A stretch of 64,000 bases of DNA from Obelidium mucronatum (lineage: Eukaryota > Chytridiomycota > Chytridiomycetes > Chytridiales > Chytriomycetaceae), in NCBI GenBank assembly GCA_025765595.1, contig JAIVFH010000039.1, positions 62,001 through 126,000 on the forward strand, given 5' to 3'. The translations under genes were made by a program, and so were the position numbers. This document shows, in pieces, positions 22,678 to 34,559 of this stretch. Numbering within the stretch: the first letter of the stretch is position 1; each line of letters starts with the position of its first letter. The notes beneath the pieces were generated by a model that did not search any database, was not told the DNA's origin, and saw nothing but the letters and a program-made list of their open reading frames with translations.

Positions 22678-23509
22678 ATGAGTGCCACAATTCTCACAAA
22701 GGAGAGGGCGCTTGCGATGAACCGTGACTTTGAAGAAATGATAGCAGATGCTAAAAACTGGGCGATAGTCTCAAACAGGGTGAGTCTATCTGCTTCGCTT
22801 GTTTTGGTTCGTCTTTGAGATCTAACCACACAACCAGAACAACGTCACCGTGAGAAAGCGATCGGCTGATGGGCAATGGATCGCACAGGTATAATCATCT
22901 TCTGCTAAAGTGAAGAACGACAACTGACACTTGAGTGGTTCAAAGGGTGTACTGGCGATGCCAGCCAAAGTGGCTATCCAATTGTTGACGGAACCGGAAT
23001 CGCGGTTAAAATGGGACAAAGTATTCGATAACTATGTATATGTCGAGTCGCAGAAATTTGAAGCAAGTGATGTTGGAATTGAAGGCACCTTTGATGTAAA
23101 CTTCTCAGTGACACACTCACGACTATCGCCTGCGGCAGGTGGTATGATTTCATCAAGAGATTTTCTGGACACTAGTTTGGTAGTTGTAGCGGATGAATCA
23201 GAAAGCGATCCACACCACAGTTTGATTTGGCAATCGTTAGATCCACTTGTGCATGGCGACTACATCTCCACAGTGACGATTCCCCCGTCGCGAAGTGCCT
23301 CCTCTGCTGTTTCGATTCGTGGAGTTAATCATCTCGGTGGATGCCGGATTTCCATCAAGGAAGGGATGGATAAGGACAAGGAGTGTCACATGGACTATTG
23401 TGTCCGCAGCGATATTAAGGGCAGTGTGCCAGTCTGGTTAGTAGACATGGGAACGGGCAGCTCCCTCGAATCCATCTTTGCGGAGATTAGAAAGTTGAAT
23501 GTAAATTGA
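22678..23509 (+). CDS. START-domain lipid-transfer protein
   Basis: Three exons (22678-22779, 22838-22888, 22946-23509) give 238 aa, about the size of one START domain. START domains bind a lipid in a helix-grip fold and move it between membranes. Typical features: N-terminal helix, strand pair NNVTVRKRS, PAKVAIQLLTEPESRLKWDK, the central DISYSxS-like strand replaced by local variation, and a C-terminal helix SSLESIFAEIRKL. No membrane span or targeting domain is present, so it is probably cytosolic. The ATG is 4 bp from the preceding stop, so the two genes must have overlapping transcript ends and starts or be co-transcribed. Ligand unknown. Confidence 0.75.
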
Positions 23510-23608
23510 TTGATCCATCTTCATTCCACTTTGAGCCCATGCACTTTAAAAATTTCCAAATTCCAATGAAATAAATAAATCAAAAAAAGTTTGACGCAGA
23601 GCAGACGG

Positions 23609-26600
23609 ATGCTGTTTTCCTCGAGCAGCGGACAGTCGCAGCGGCCGCACCACGGCCTCGTGACGGTGACGGCGCTCTTTGTGGCGATCACGCTCGGGCT
23701 GCAGCACGTGCTCGTCTGCGACTACGCGTTTGCGGCGGCGTCGCGCGCGGACTTGCAGCGGCTGGCGCCCGTGGCGGTGGCGGACGCGTCGGTGGCCGTG
23801 GCGGCGGGCGGCGACGCGCGCGCACTGTTTGGCGCCGGCTGCGCTTTCGGCGCGCTCGCGGGCGCCCTGGCGCTGGCGCGGCTGCGCTACGCGTACGGCT
23901 TCGCGGCGGCGGCGGCGGCGGCGGATCCGGCGGGTCGGACCAGCGGCGCGGGCGGACACAACCCCCACTTGGCCGCTGCGGCGCGCCGCACCGTGCGCTT
24001 CAAAGTGCCGGCGCCGCCGAAGCAGGCGGCGGCGGCGGCAAGGCAGCGCTCCTTCTCGTTCACCGAAGACGGCGGACCCGACGCGATCAGCAACAACTTG
24101 AACGCGATCAGCAACAACCACAACAACAACCACAACAACACAGCAGCTTCCACGGATACGCTGGCGCAGAATGCAGCAAATCAAAACAAAAAAGAATACA
24201 GCAACAACAACATGATCGATTCAGATCGCTTCTTGAGTCGGAATCACATTTCTCTCCAGTCGTCAAAACAACAATCAAAGATCTGGCTATCAATGCACAT
24301 GACAAAGGCCCAAGCTCAAACAGCATGGCTCAATTGCTTTGTTCTTCTAGGGATCTCGCTTTTTAGCACCTTTGCCTTTGGTATGATTTCCACTTCCCCC
24401 TTAAAAATTCCATAGTGCTTGGCTCACACATCTCCCCATCCTTACAAGCCGCATTCAACACTGCCGGCATCATTCTTGTTGCTGTTCGATTCTCGATACC
24501 CTTCCAGTATTTTGGAGAAGGTCTTGCTCGCGCATGTCTGACTTCAGTCTTTGCTATGCTTTCGTTTGTTCTTCTCCTGCTAGACACACTCAACTTTTAC
24601 AGAGCTTACAGACGCTACAGTCGAAAAAACTCTTCTTCAACTTCTTTGATACCGACAAGTGCTTCCTTTGGGTCCAGTAAAACTCGGAATATTCTCTTTG
24701 CTTCTTCCACAAATTCTACAATCAACGTGTTAACGACGACAACAACAAGTCCGAGTAATCAAAAAGGTCCTCCTGTTGATCTTATGGAAAATGAAGATAT
24801 CGTTCTTGCAGCAATGTTGTGTGTTTTGATTGTTACAATCAATGTGTCAGCTGTTGTTTTCATGTCCATTGAAGGATGGAATTTTCGTAATGCAGAACAG
24901 TGGTACTTGGCTTCTATTTCAACTCTAGGTGCGCTTTTTTATTGTTTTATGAATTTATAATTTCAAACTAACTGACTTGTTGCAAATTCAGGATTTGGAG
25001 TTGTTCAAGTTAAGACACCGCTGGGACGAGTCCTTCTAATGTTCTTCAGTAAGAAAAATCTTTATTTTTTTCTGTCATTTATTCTGACGTCTCCTTTTCT
25101 GGTTGGTAGACACATTTGGCATCATCTTGGTTGGGTTGATTCTTACCATGACTTCCACAAAGCTGATTCAATTAATTCGCAAGTTTTTGTTGCGAGGAAT
25201 TCGAAATATGCGTCGTCGTGCAGCTGACCGAAAACGGCGTGTTCTACATCGGCGCGCTGTACTCGCTGCCAGGCAACAAGAAGCTGATCGTATTACTCGC
25301 GAAAAGCAACTAGCTGAACTTCAAGCTTTTCAAAATAGTGAACATGACCACGTCGCTTCAAATGGTGGCGGTAGCCTATATCGTTTTGGTAGTTTGGGGC
25401 AACGATGGGCGTCTACGGCGACATGGCATGGAAATACTAACTCAGGAAAGGTTTTGGCAGACGCTGGCAGAGCCATAGGATCGGCCGGCAGGTCGAATGA
25501 TACAATACTTGAAAATGCGGAGGGAGGGGAGCGTGCTAGTGTCATCTCTGAAAATGCCATAAACAATCTGGCAATTGCAGATTCAAAAGCTGCAGGTGCT
25601 AAAGAGCTGGCACGTACAAGGTCCGAGTCTGCATTGACCAGCCTCTTTGGCATCAACATTAAAGCCAACATTGGCAGTCGTCCATCTCCAGCAGTATTGC
25701 TTGAAGCATCAGTTGATCAAAATACTGCAACACCAGGAATTCCACCAGTAGACAGTCAACCTTTGACACAGAATGCTCCAACGACATCAACCACAGGATC
25801 CGACCAAGAAATAAGTCATCAGACCTCCCAAGCCACCCCCTCTTTCATACCCTTGCCACAGAGAGCCGCGACACCCAGTAATTCCGCGTCAGCAAACAGC
25901 GCCCCCTTCCTCCATCTCCATCCACACCACCTCCAACCGCACTACCGAAACGCCTATTCATCATCCAGCCTTCCTTCCTCACGCACCCAGAGTCCCCTTC
26001 CATACCGCAAGGTTACTAAATCCCACCAATCGCAATTCCCGAAACCATCCATCATGGCAGCGCAGCAACAACAACACCCATCGATCCCATTTCCATCGCT
26101 TGGTTCCACCGCCGCTACAGCTATGCGAACAAGTACACCTGATTTGTTCCGGGGCGCTTCATCGGTATCACCGGATCCGTATTTCGACTTGGGGCTTCCC
26201 CTTGTTCGAACAGATACGGTGGATAGTACAACGGAAGCAGCGTTGCAGCTTGGATATGATATAGATTCAACTGAAGATGAGTGCGAAAGTGAAGGTGGTG
26301 GTGGTGGTGGTGGTGGTAACGGCGGCGGCGGTGGTGGTGGGGACTCTGAAGCAGAGCAGCATGCTGATAGCGACGATGAACATGAGGATGACGTGGTTGA
26401 AGCCACTGCCTCTAAAAAGAAGGGGGTTGTGGGAAGGAGTAGGTTGTATGGGAGGAGACGGTCGAAGATGTATGATTCTAATGGAGCCGACCTTGAAAAC
26501 GGAAGGACGGAAAATGCATTGGATGCTGTTGAAGAAGAAGAAGAAGGGCGTCACAACGGTAGAAGAGGTAGTTTTGATCGGTGGAGTTGGTTGAACTTTT

Positions 26601-27589
26601 TTGGAAGTACTGCAGGCGTCGTAGGAAAAGGAAGCAGAAGCGGAAGCTGCGTAGGAGGGATGGGGGAAAGGCGGGCTTCCGGTGTTCGTGGTAGCGTTGC
26701 AGTTCCGGGAAAAGAATCGAGCTCAAACGGCTTTGGATTACAAAAGGAAAGATTTTCGCCAAGTGAAGTGGTAGATCTTCAAAAGAACTTGCCTGTGGCA
26801 GTCGAAGGGCTTGATGATGAAACAAGCACGACTTTTACCCACCCCAAGTTCGTTGATCAACAACTAGGCGTTGTGCCTGATGCTACAACGAAAGACGAGT
26901 CCTGTTGCACTTTGGATGAGATTATCACAGCTGATGCCAAGCACGGCGGAGGAGAAAATGGTGGGGAGACGATTCATCCTTATTCTCGAACGCTGGATTA
27001 CAGAACTTCAAGCTGTCCATCGTCCACAACAACCAATACGGCGTCACTTCGTAGACGCAGGAAGCGCTTTGGTCTTTCAAAACCCCTCCAAAAAGTACAT
27101 GAGTTTATGGATCTCCATGCAGATACAGTATCTGTTGGTTTCTTGATTGCATTGACGCTATTTGGGGGAAGCTGGCTATTCTACCTTGCAGAAATCGAGA
27201 CATGGTCGTATTTAGATGCGCTCTACTTCATGTTCTCGTTAATTTCAACGACTGGTTATGGAGATCTCTATCCTGTAACTGGTTGGGGGCGTACATTGGT
27301 AGTTATCATGATTTTTGTGGGGCTTGGGTTATGGGCTTACGGTGTTTCCACTATTGGTAAGCAAAGATCAAACACAATATATATTCGACTCATACCCACC
27401 CTTTTTTTTCCATCAGTTGCGCGTTTACAGGCTGCCAAAGTGGGAATGACGGCAAGGAGGATTCACGCAGAAAGAGCGTCACGGAAGCAACGGACGAAGG
27501 AAGCAGCAGATGGAGCTGATGATGATGGGATTCAAGCAACACCCAAGGCGTCCAGGAGTAGTATGCTGAGGCGAAGAATCGCTAGGTAG
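23609..27589 (+). CDS. TOK-type two-pore potassium channel
   Basis: Five exons (23609-24380, 24416-24928, 24992-25048, 25110-27356, 27417-27589) sum to 1,253 aa. Several N-terminal membrane spans precede pore 1 (EGWNFRNAEQWYLASISTLG then FGVVQVKTPLGR); pore 2 is ETWSYLDALYFMFSLISTTG-YGDLYP. Two pore loops in one chain after extra N-terminal spans is the fungal TOK1 (outward rectifier) design, acting in plasma-membrane K+ release. Pore 1 has LGFG without the Asp that usually follows. About 600 residues of low-complexity sequence (poly-Gly, poly-Glu) separate the pores, far longer than in yeast TOK1. The first exon is a GC-rich, Ala-rich island. Intron 1 is only 35 nt. Confidence 0.88.
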
Positions 27590-27766
27590 AAAAGGGCATG
27601 AGAGAAAAGAGTATTCCTTGATTCTTAAAATAGTAAATAACTGTATAAATTCGGAATGATACTTCATTCCCTCTTCAAAGCTTGGGTTGCGATTTTTTCC
27701 AAACATTCCCGCTCACAAAGTTAAACAAAAACGCTCAAAAACGTGGCCAACAACTAACCAAAGGCC

Positions 27767-30700
27767 ATGACCGCAACCAACAAAGACATAGGCGACTCCA
27801 GTGTACCTGAGAATAGTAATTCCAGGTAAAGCTTGGCTGCCTGTTTTCATTGACAAGCTGGCAGCAGCCTTCAAATCACTCGCGGTACTTAACAACTTGC
27901 TTCTACCAGCGCCAACGACGATAGCATTGTATCTGAGCTGGAGAATATCCAGCGAAAGTTTTCAGACGCGTTGAAAAGGTAAAGAAACGAGAAGTATGGT
28001 TGCATGCTTGGCAAACTAACAAACTCAAACGCAGCAACAATGTGGCAGCTATGGCATCCGCTGCGACTGAAGTAAGCAATCTTAAAGAGCGCTTGGTTTC
28101 TGGAGAATCCGCGTCTGAATTAAGAGCGTCACTTGATGCTACCTTGCTTGAATTCCACTCGATTGTGTCTTCATTCACATCATCGCATCAAACTACAGCT
28201 TCTAGGTGTGTATCTTCTCTATTGGATTTCTTTTTTTCTTTCACGCTTTAAGCTATGTTTTCTAATACTTGTATATACCCCCATAGCAGAGACGTATTTA
28301 CTCTCGAAACCATGACTTTGGATGACGAAGATGAGGATGTAAACGAAACCCCTTCAACACAGGACAATGAGCTCAATCGCGTCTTTTCTCGCGCAAACAA
28401 ACTCTTTGGCGTGGATTCTTTGGAGACTGTTGATTTTGACGCGTTTGACGTTTTGGCATGTGACGATTCCGCATTCAACATGGAGGAGGAAGAAGAAACA
28501 GACGAAACTGAACCGCCTGTGTCCAATCAGAATGAAGGTTTGCAATGCCTTTCCTTGCCCACACTCTTGACTTGAGCGGTTTTTTTTAAAACTTTTTTTT
28601 TTACAAGAACCGGCGGAGCAAACTGAAAGCACCCGCCGGTTTGATGAATTGCTTCAAAGCATATCTTCAATTCGTGCACGCTCAGCTGAAACCGCGGAAT
28701 TGCAACGGAGAAATTCGGAAGATTGGACAAGGAAGCAACAGGATATCAAGTCTTTGAAAGCAATCTTGCGCTCGGATGTGGATCCAGAAGGTCGCTTATC
28801 TGGGTTTGAGCGCCTCCAGCGTGTTCAGAAAATGGAACATGTGCTGTTTGACCAAGAACGCGGCGCTGGTTTCAGTCAACCTGCTAACGACGAGAACAAT
28901 GAATCCAGCTCGATTGGATGGAATGAATCAGTAGAGGCTGGAAAAGCCTTTGCGTTGGCTCATTATGGTGAAGAGCTTCGTGAACAGGAGGGAGAGATTC
29001 AGCGTTTAAGACAAGAGCTGGCAAATTTGAAGCAGAAACAAGCATCTGCAGTCGATGATGTTACAGCCGATAGCCAACAAGTTTTTGACTGCTCAATTTC
29101 AAATGAGAGCAGACGTATTCAGGAAGCCACTAGCGCATTGAAATCGTGAGTGCTCCTCTATTTTGAATCTTTTCTCATGAGTTTCCATATAGTATCGGTG
29201 TTGAAATTAGTGAAATCCAAATGGAGTTTGGGGCGGCTTTATCTTCGTGAGTTTTGTGATTTTTCTTTGGAAAGTTAAATTAACCTGTCATTCTCACAGA
29301 AACGACCCCAACTCAATTACGAGAATTGTGGAAAGATGCGAAGCGTTTAAAGAGTCTTGCTCCAGTCTTTTTGCGCAGCTATCTCAACAGATTCGAAACA
29401 GTGACTTTAATGAGGCATCGATGAGTTTAATGGAGAATATTAACTCAACCCTCGCTGCGTTCCAAGATATCACATCTTCACGTAACAAAGCTCAAATTTC
29501 TTTGGAAACCCAAACAGAAATCAACAACTCAGATGTCATGTTTGTTTCCTCTTTTTTTTTATTTGGGTTGCAGAAAAAATTTTATAATCGTTTTTTTTTG
29601 GACAGTGAGACACAAAGTGCGGTCTCTTCTGGCGCAGACTCAGCCTACGATGGAATCTTGAGCACTCAATCTAGAAAGGGACATACTACAACAAGCCACG
29701 TAATGATGTCTCCAGCCGATTTGATGAAGACCCTTTCTCGCGCGGATCAGGCGTTTGGAATTACCAGCGATGATGGCATTGATGAAGCCTCAAATTCGAG
29801 CCGCGCACCACAGGAAACTTCTGCCGCTTCCCTTTTGGCGCAGCACGAGTCCCGAATTGAAGAAATGTCAACCATTCTTGGCATGGCCTGCAATGGACTT
29901 GCTACTGAAACTGAGCGTCAACGTCAAATTATGATTGATCTTTATGAGCTTCGCGAAAAAAGCACAAATGAGCAGAATTCAAGACGACTGCAGATTGAAG
30001 CGTTTGAAGCACAGCAAAAGAAGCTCATTTCGTTGAAGGAGCAGTTGGGCGAATTGAAGAAGGCTGAAATTGCGGCTGATGGTGGCGAGGGTACCAGTCA
30101 GGAGCAAAGAGGAGTGGCAGCTGATCGAGTTTTAAAATTGCGGCAAATGAAGGAAGCCTTTAAAAAACTTGTCGATGGGGAAGGAGAAGAGGAAGAGGAG
30201 AATGATTGCAACGATCAAGATGATGAGATCGACGAAGGTGATAGGGATCAAGGTGACCATGCTGCCAAACTGGCTGCATTGAGTGCATATCAGAGCGAGT
30301 TGCAAGGACAAGAGGACGAGATTGCTGTTTTGAGACGACAGTTGGTTGAGTTACGTCAAGCCAAAGAATTGTTAGATGACAAGAAGAAAATGCTGGCCTC
30401 TGTTTTGCAGACTGGAGAACGCAGCTATGACTCTCGTCGCTCGATGTCCCGCGATCATGGACAGCTGTTTCAAACTGACGCTGTTAATGAGTCAGAAGAT
30501 GTGGACGGAGAAACTGTTGAAGAAGATGCCGAGCTTGTCGCGTTGGAGGAAAATCTGGAGTCGATTCGGAGATATCAAGAGTCAATGAAGGCAGAAGCAT
30601 CTATTCGCGGTGGATATGGAGCATCTGGCTTTGTCACCACTGGTTCCAACAAGGGAGCACGCTCAGTTCAATTTAGTTCCACTGTTGAACAAATCCAGGA

Positions 30701-33700
30701 CGCCCCGCAAGGAAGCGAGCAAAAAGATGCTACATCAGAAACCGAACCAGATGGCGTGGATACATCCGTTGACCAGCTTCTTTCGAAACTACTAGAGAAC
30801 TCTGTCAGAGAGAGGGTAGAAGCGCATCTTAACTCCACCACTGCATGTCCTAGTACAACAAATACAAGCGTTTCTAGGTCTTCAAGAGTGTATGACATGA
30901 GAAATGATACACAACTCTTGGTTGACGCATTTGAAACCCACACTGGATCTTCACTGAACCAAGAAGAGAAGGAGTACTTGCGCCGAAGCTTGGAGAAAAA
31001 GGATTCTCAACTGAATGAAACGATGCGTAGCATTTGGGATGGTGATATGGACGGATACGAGGATATTGAGGTTGAGACGTTTGGTGAAACTTGCTCATCC
31101 CACCAGCAATGTGGTCATAAGGAAGATGTTACTCAATCTCAAAGTTCAAAATCTTTAAACACGTCGAATATCCGAACAACGGGTCGATATGGTTGTGAAT
31201 CAGAGAGTAGCAGTGTGGAACTGACGCCAGCGGAGATGAGCCCAATTCGCCCGAGCCAAATGGAGATTGATTCTGAAAAAATCGATGCTGCAAATATGTT
31301 GAACGTTGATGAGGCGCAAGTTGAAGAAGCTGCGAGCAAGGTTGAAGACGGCATTGCTGTAAGAGAATATCCAAATCACTGATGTTTCTCTTGACGTTTC
31401 TTCTTTTACAGCAAATTCTTCGTCATATCTCAGATTTGAAAAACACGGACGTTGATTTCTCCAAGCCGGAACACATTCGTGCATACACTGAGCTTTTTGG
31501 CAGTTTGTCTGGTCAGCTGGAGCAATTCATGGAAGCACGCAAAACTATCCAACAGTTTAAACAGGTTCTTGAAAAGCAAAAGGTTTGCAAGGAGATGTGA
31601 TTAAGTATCTGCTCATTTTTGGTTAACATCTTGCCTGCAGCAGCCACTGAGTGGCAGATCTAGTACAGATAATCTGGAATCTGAATCATTTAGTTTCATG
31701 CCGCGGCCACGTCCCCTTAGCCAGGCGAGCCAGGAAATCACGAGTCGTTCGGAACGGGTCCTGCAACCACAACCAACAAAGCGGATATCCGAAGACTTTG
31801 ACAGTATTGACAACATCATGTATTCAAATTCTTCCAGCAGAGGATATGCAAAGGAAGGAACTCGTCAAAGTCAAGAAAGGTTTGACGATGACCAAGAAAA
31901 GTCCAATGATATATCCGAGATGGATGAAGAAAGCGAAGGTGCTGAGGAAGAGGAGGAGGACGAGGAAGAAGAACGAACGTTGGATGCAAAAGGTGTATAC
32001 AGGTTAACGAAAAGCGGGTCAGGAGTTACTGGATCTAGTGGCTATTCTTGGGTTGAGGCTGCGAAAGTAGATGAAGTGGAAGTGGAAGATTTGAAGCGAG
32101 CAAACGATATTGTTCGAGCCAGGTCACGGCCAAACCGCCTAAGCGAGTCGCAAAGTACTGAGTCAAAGAATGTCATGGATTCCTATTCAAAAAAGTGAGC
32201 TCTTTTTTTTTTTTTTTTTTTTTTGGTGTTGTGACTGGTCCCTTTCAGGCTGTATAATCAAGTGAAAGATTCAATCTATCGCGGTGCAGCCAACACCATT
32301 TCAAAGTATGAGCACGAGCCCTACTTTTTAGTGAGCACGTTTAAGGGTCTTCAAAAGTTGGACACTCCATATCTGAGACAGAAATTCTTGGTAAGAGTGA
32401 TAATAGAAATCCGTCAATTACAAACTCAATACGTTTTTCTTATTTCTCTTTCCAATCTTCAGTTGTTGTTGGACTCTGTGCTAGAAGAGCGAGACCAAAT
32501 TCAAAATGAAGAACCAGACCCTGAGCTTGCTGGTGAAACTGGAGATGCGGACAGCTTTGATGAAGATAATGAGTATTTAGAAAACAAACTTGCTGATGAT
32601 TCCATGGAGCCACTTGGAAACAGTGTCTCTCAGGTAAGGGTGTTGGCTTGAATTGGGACACGCCTCACCATGCAATGTACATTAGTGGGAGGCTTCTTCG
32701 CCGGCTCGCATTAGTGGAAGAAACCAGAGGGCCTATTTTCATGATGTTGAGAGTGATGAAAATGTCGGTTATGGGGTACGTTGATTTGATGATGGATTGG
32801 TAGACAGCTTGTAAACCCCAAGCCAAACGCAGGATCGAATTGCAAATTGCATTACAAGCTTGGTGAATGAGTCTCATCCATCGTCTCGATTCACTGAGTC
32901 GCAAATTGGAAATCTACAGAACTTTCTTACGAGTTTAATTCATGCGGAGCTGTACAGCAATACTAGTATTGGAAGTGGCAAGGAGAGAAATTCGAGTGCC
33001 CCAAATGATGAATGTTTTGAGGATAGTGTTGATGATGTTCGTGCCACTTTATCAGAATTTGCGATTGCCAAGTTGATGGAAGACATGACGGCCATGTTGG
33101 ATGAGCGATTGAACCGCTACATTGGTCTGCATATTCACAGAGTTCGTCGAGCTTTAGTCAATGAGTCGCTGGATTGTGTAAGCGATGCTTTGCAGGAAGC
33201 AAGATTGGCAGTAGAGGCCGGTTGGGCCAAAAGAGTCGCTGAACAGGAGGAGTCAAATTTCCTGCGCCGACGAGTCATTCGAGACAGATTGGCTACCACC
33301 GAAAATGTTCTGCAGCACGAGAATGTACAACGGTACAGCAGCAGAAGTTCTGATGCCGTGAAGCCGTCAAATTCTTCCCTTCGTTCTGGAGAGTTACAAG
33401 GGTACACTGAAACTTCAAAAAAGGCTGTTCAAAATGAGAACCAAAGACAGAGTGTGGAGTCGATGCTGAGATATGTTGCGTCTGGGGACGAAAGTTATGG
33501 AGAGCCGATTGTTATTCAACGAGCGAGGAATGAGATACGGTGCGATGAGTCAGTAAGTCCGGCATCTACCATTCGAGCGGAATCGTTCAATTCCGTGAGA
33601 CAGCGTTCGCGGGGGGTAGTGCAGAAGGACGCGTCGGAGAGGTTGAATGAAGCATTTGAGTCGGCGGCGCCAAGACGAGAGTGGGGTGGGTTGTTGTCAA

Positions 33701-33756
33701 GCAGAAAGTCGGGTAGTGCAGCAACGCTTGTCAATCGAACATCGTTCAATTCTTGA
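27767..33756 (+). CDS. Large coiled-coil protein, unrecognised
   Basis: Fourteen exons can be joined without breaking frame (27767-27825, 27910-27978, 28035-28205, 28287-28537, 28608-29145, 29193-29246, 29300-29539, 29606-31358, 31412-31582, 31641-32194, 32249-32390, 32463-32633, 32686-32775, 32833-33756), giving 1,728 aa. The chain alternates acidic low-complexity stretches with heptad-rich helices such as EELREQEGEIQRLRQELANL and QDEIAVLRRQLVELRQAKEL. No enzymatic domain or membrane span is visible. Centrosomal, pericentriolar or trafficking scaffold proteins have this composition, and a PCM1-like protein would make sense in a zoosporic fungus, but I cannot show homology. Intron 7 (29540-29605) is 66 nt, in frame and stop-free. 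Confidence 0.75.
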
Positions 33757-33893
33757 GAGAAGTAATGAGCAATAAAAGAAGGATGGGAAGTGTGTATTTA
33801 CTTTTTTATTGATGTTGTAGGACTTTACAATTTGTGCGAGAAGTGAAAGATTTCTCACTTTGATCTCAGATTGCAGAAATAATCACAATAAAA

Positions 33894-34506
33894 ATGTCAG
33901 CGATCGATTTAACGGCGCCCATAACGGCGGACGTAGCGGGGCCCAGGAGCGTCCGGAAGGCAGCGGGACAAACGCCGGCGCCGCAGCTCGCGCCGAAGCC
34001 GCAGGCGGCGGGCAACGTCCATTCGCACGCGTCGGCGAGCCACCGGCCGGCGTCGGCGCCCGCCGCCGCGCACTCGCCGACGGCGCCAAAGTCCGACGCT
34101 GCTGGCGCCGCCGACAGCGACGGCGACGGCGGGGCGGCCGCGCGCCTGGCGCCGCCGCCGGCGGCCAGCGGCGGACACCGCGCGTCCGTGGCGTCGGCGG
34201 CGGCGTCCGTGGCCGCGAGCAGCAGCAGCAGCGACGACGACTCGGCGTCGAACTCGACGGCCGCGTCGGCCGCGGCGTCCGTGTCGCTGGGCCGCTGCGT
34301 GACAGTTGAGCCGGCCTCGTGCGTGCGCCAACAACACCCACACTAACCGCGCTAAATCAATCAGGGCGCCTCGTCCATTCTGGCGTCGGGATCTGAGTTT
34401 ATCCACTCGCGCATCGGCGTCACGCCAAAGCGGATGGCAAAACTGTTTCCGGAACTGGCCCAGGAAGGCGAAGCTGTGTTGTTTGGTAACATTCCTTTTG
34501 TTCGTG

Positions 34507-34559
<53 letters not shown>

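Noticed and set aside
23546..24184. 212-codon minus-strand ORF
   Set aside because: Arg-rich shadow of TOK exon 1.
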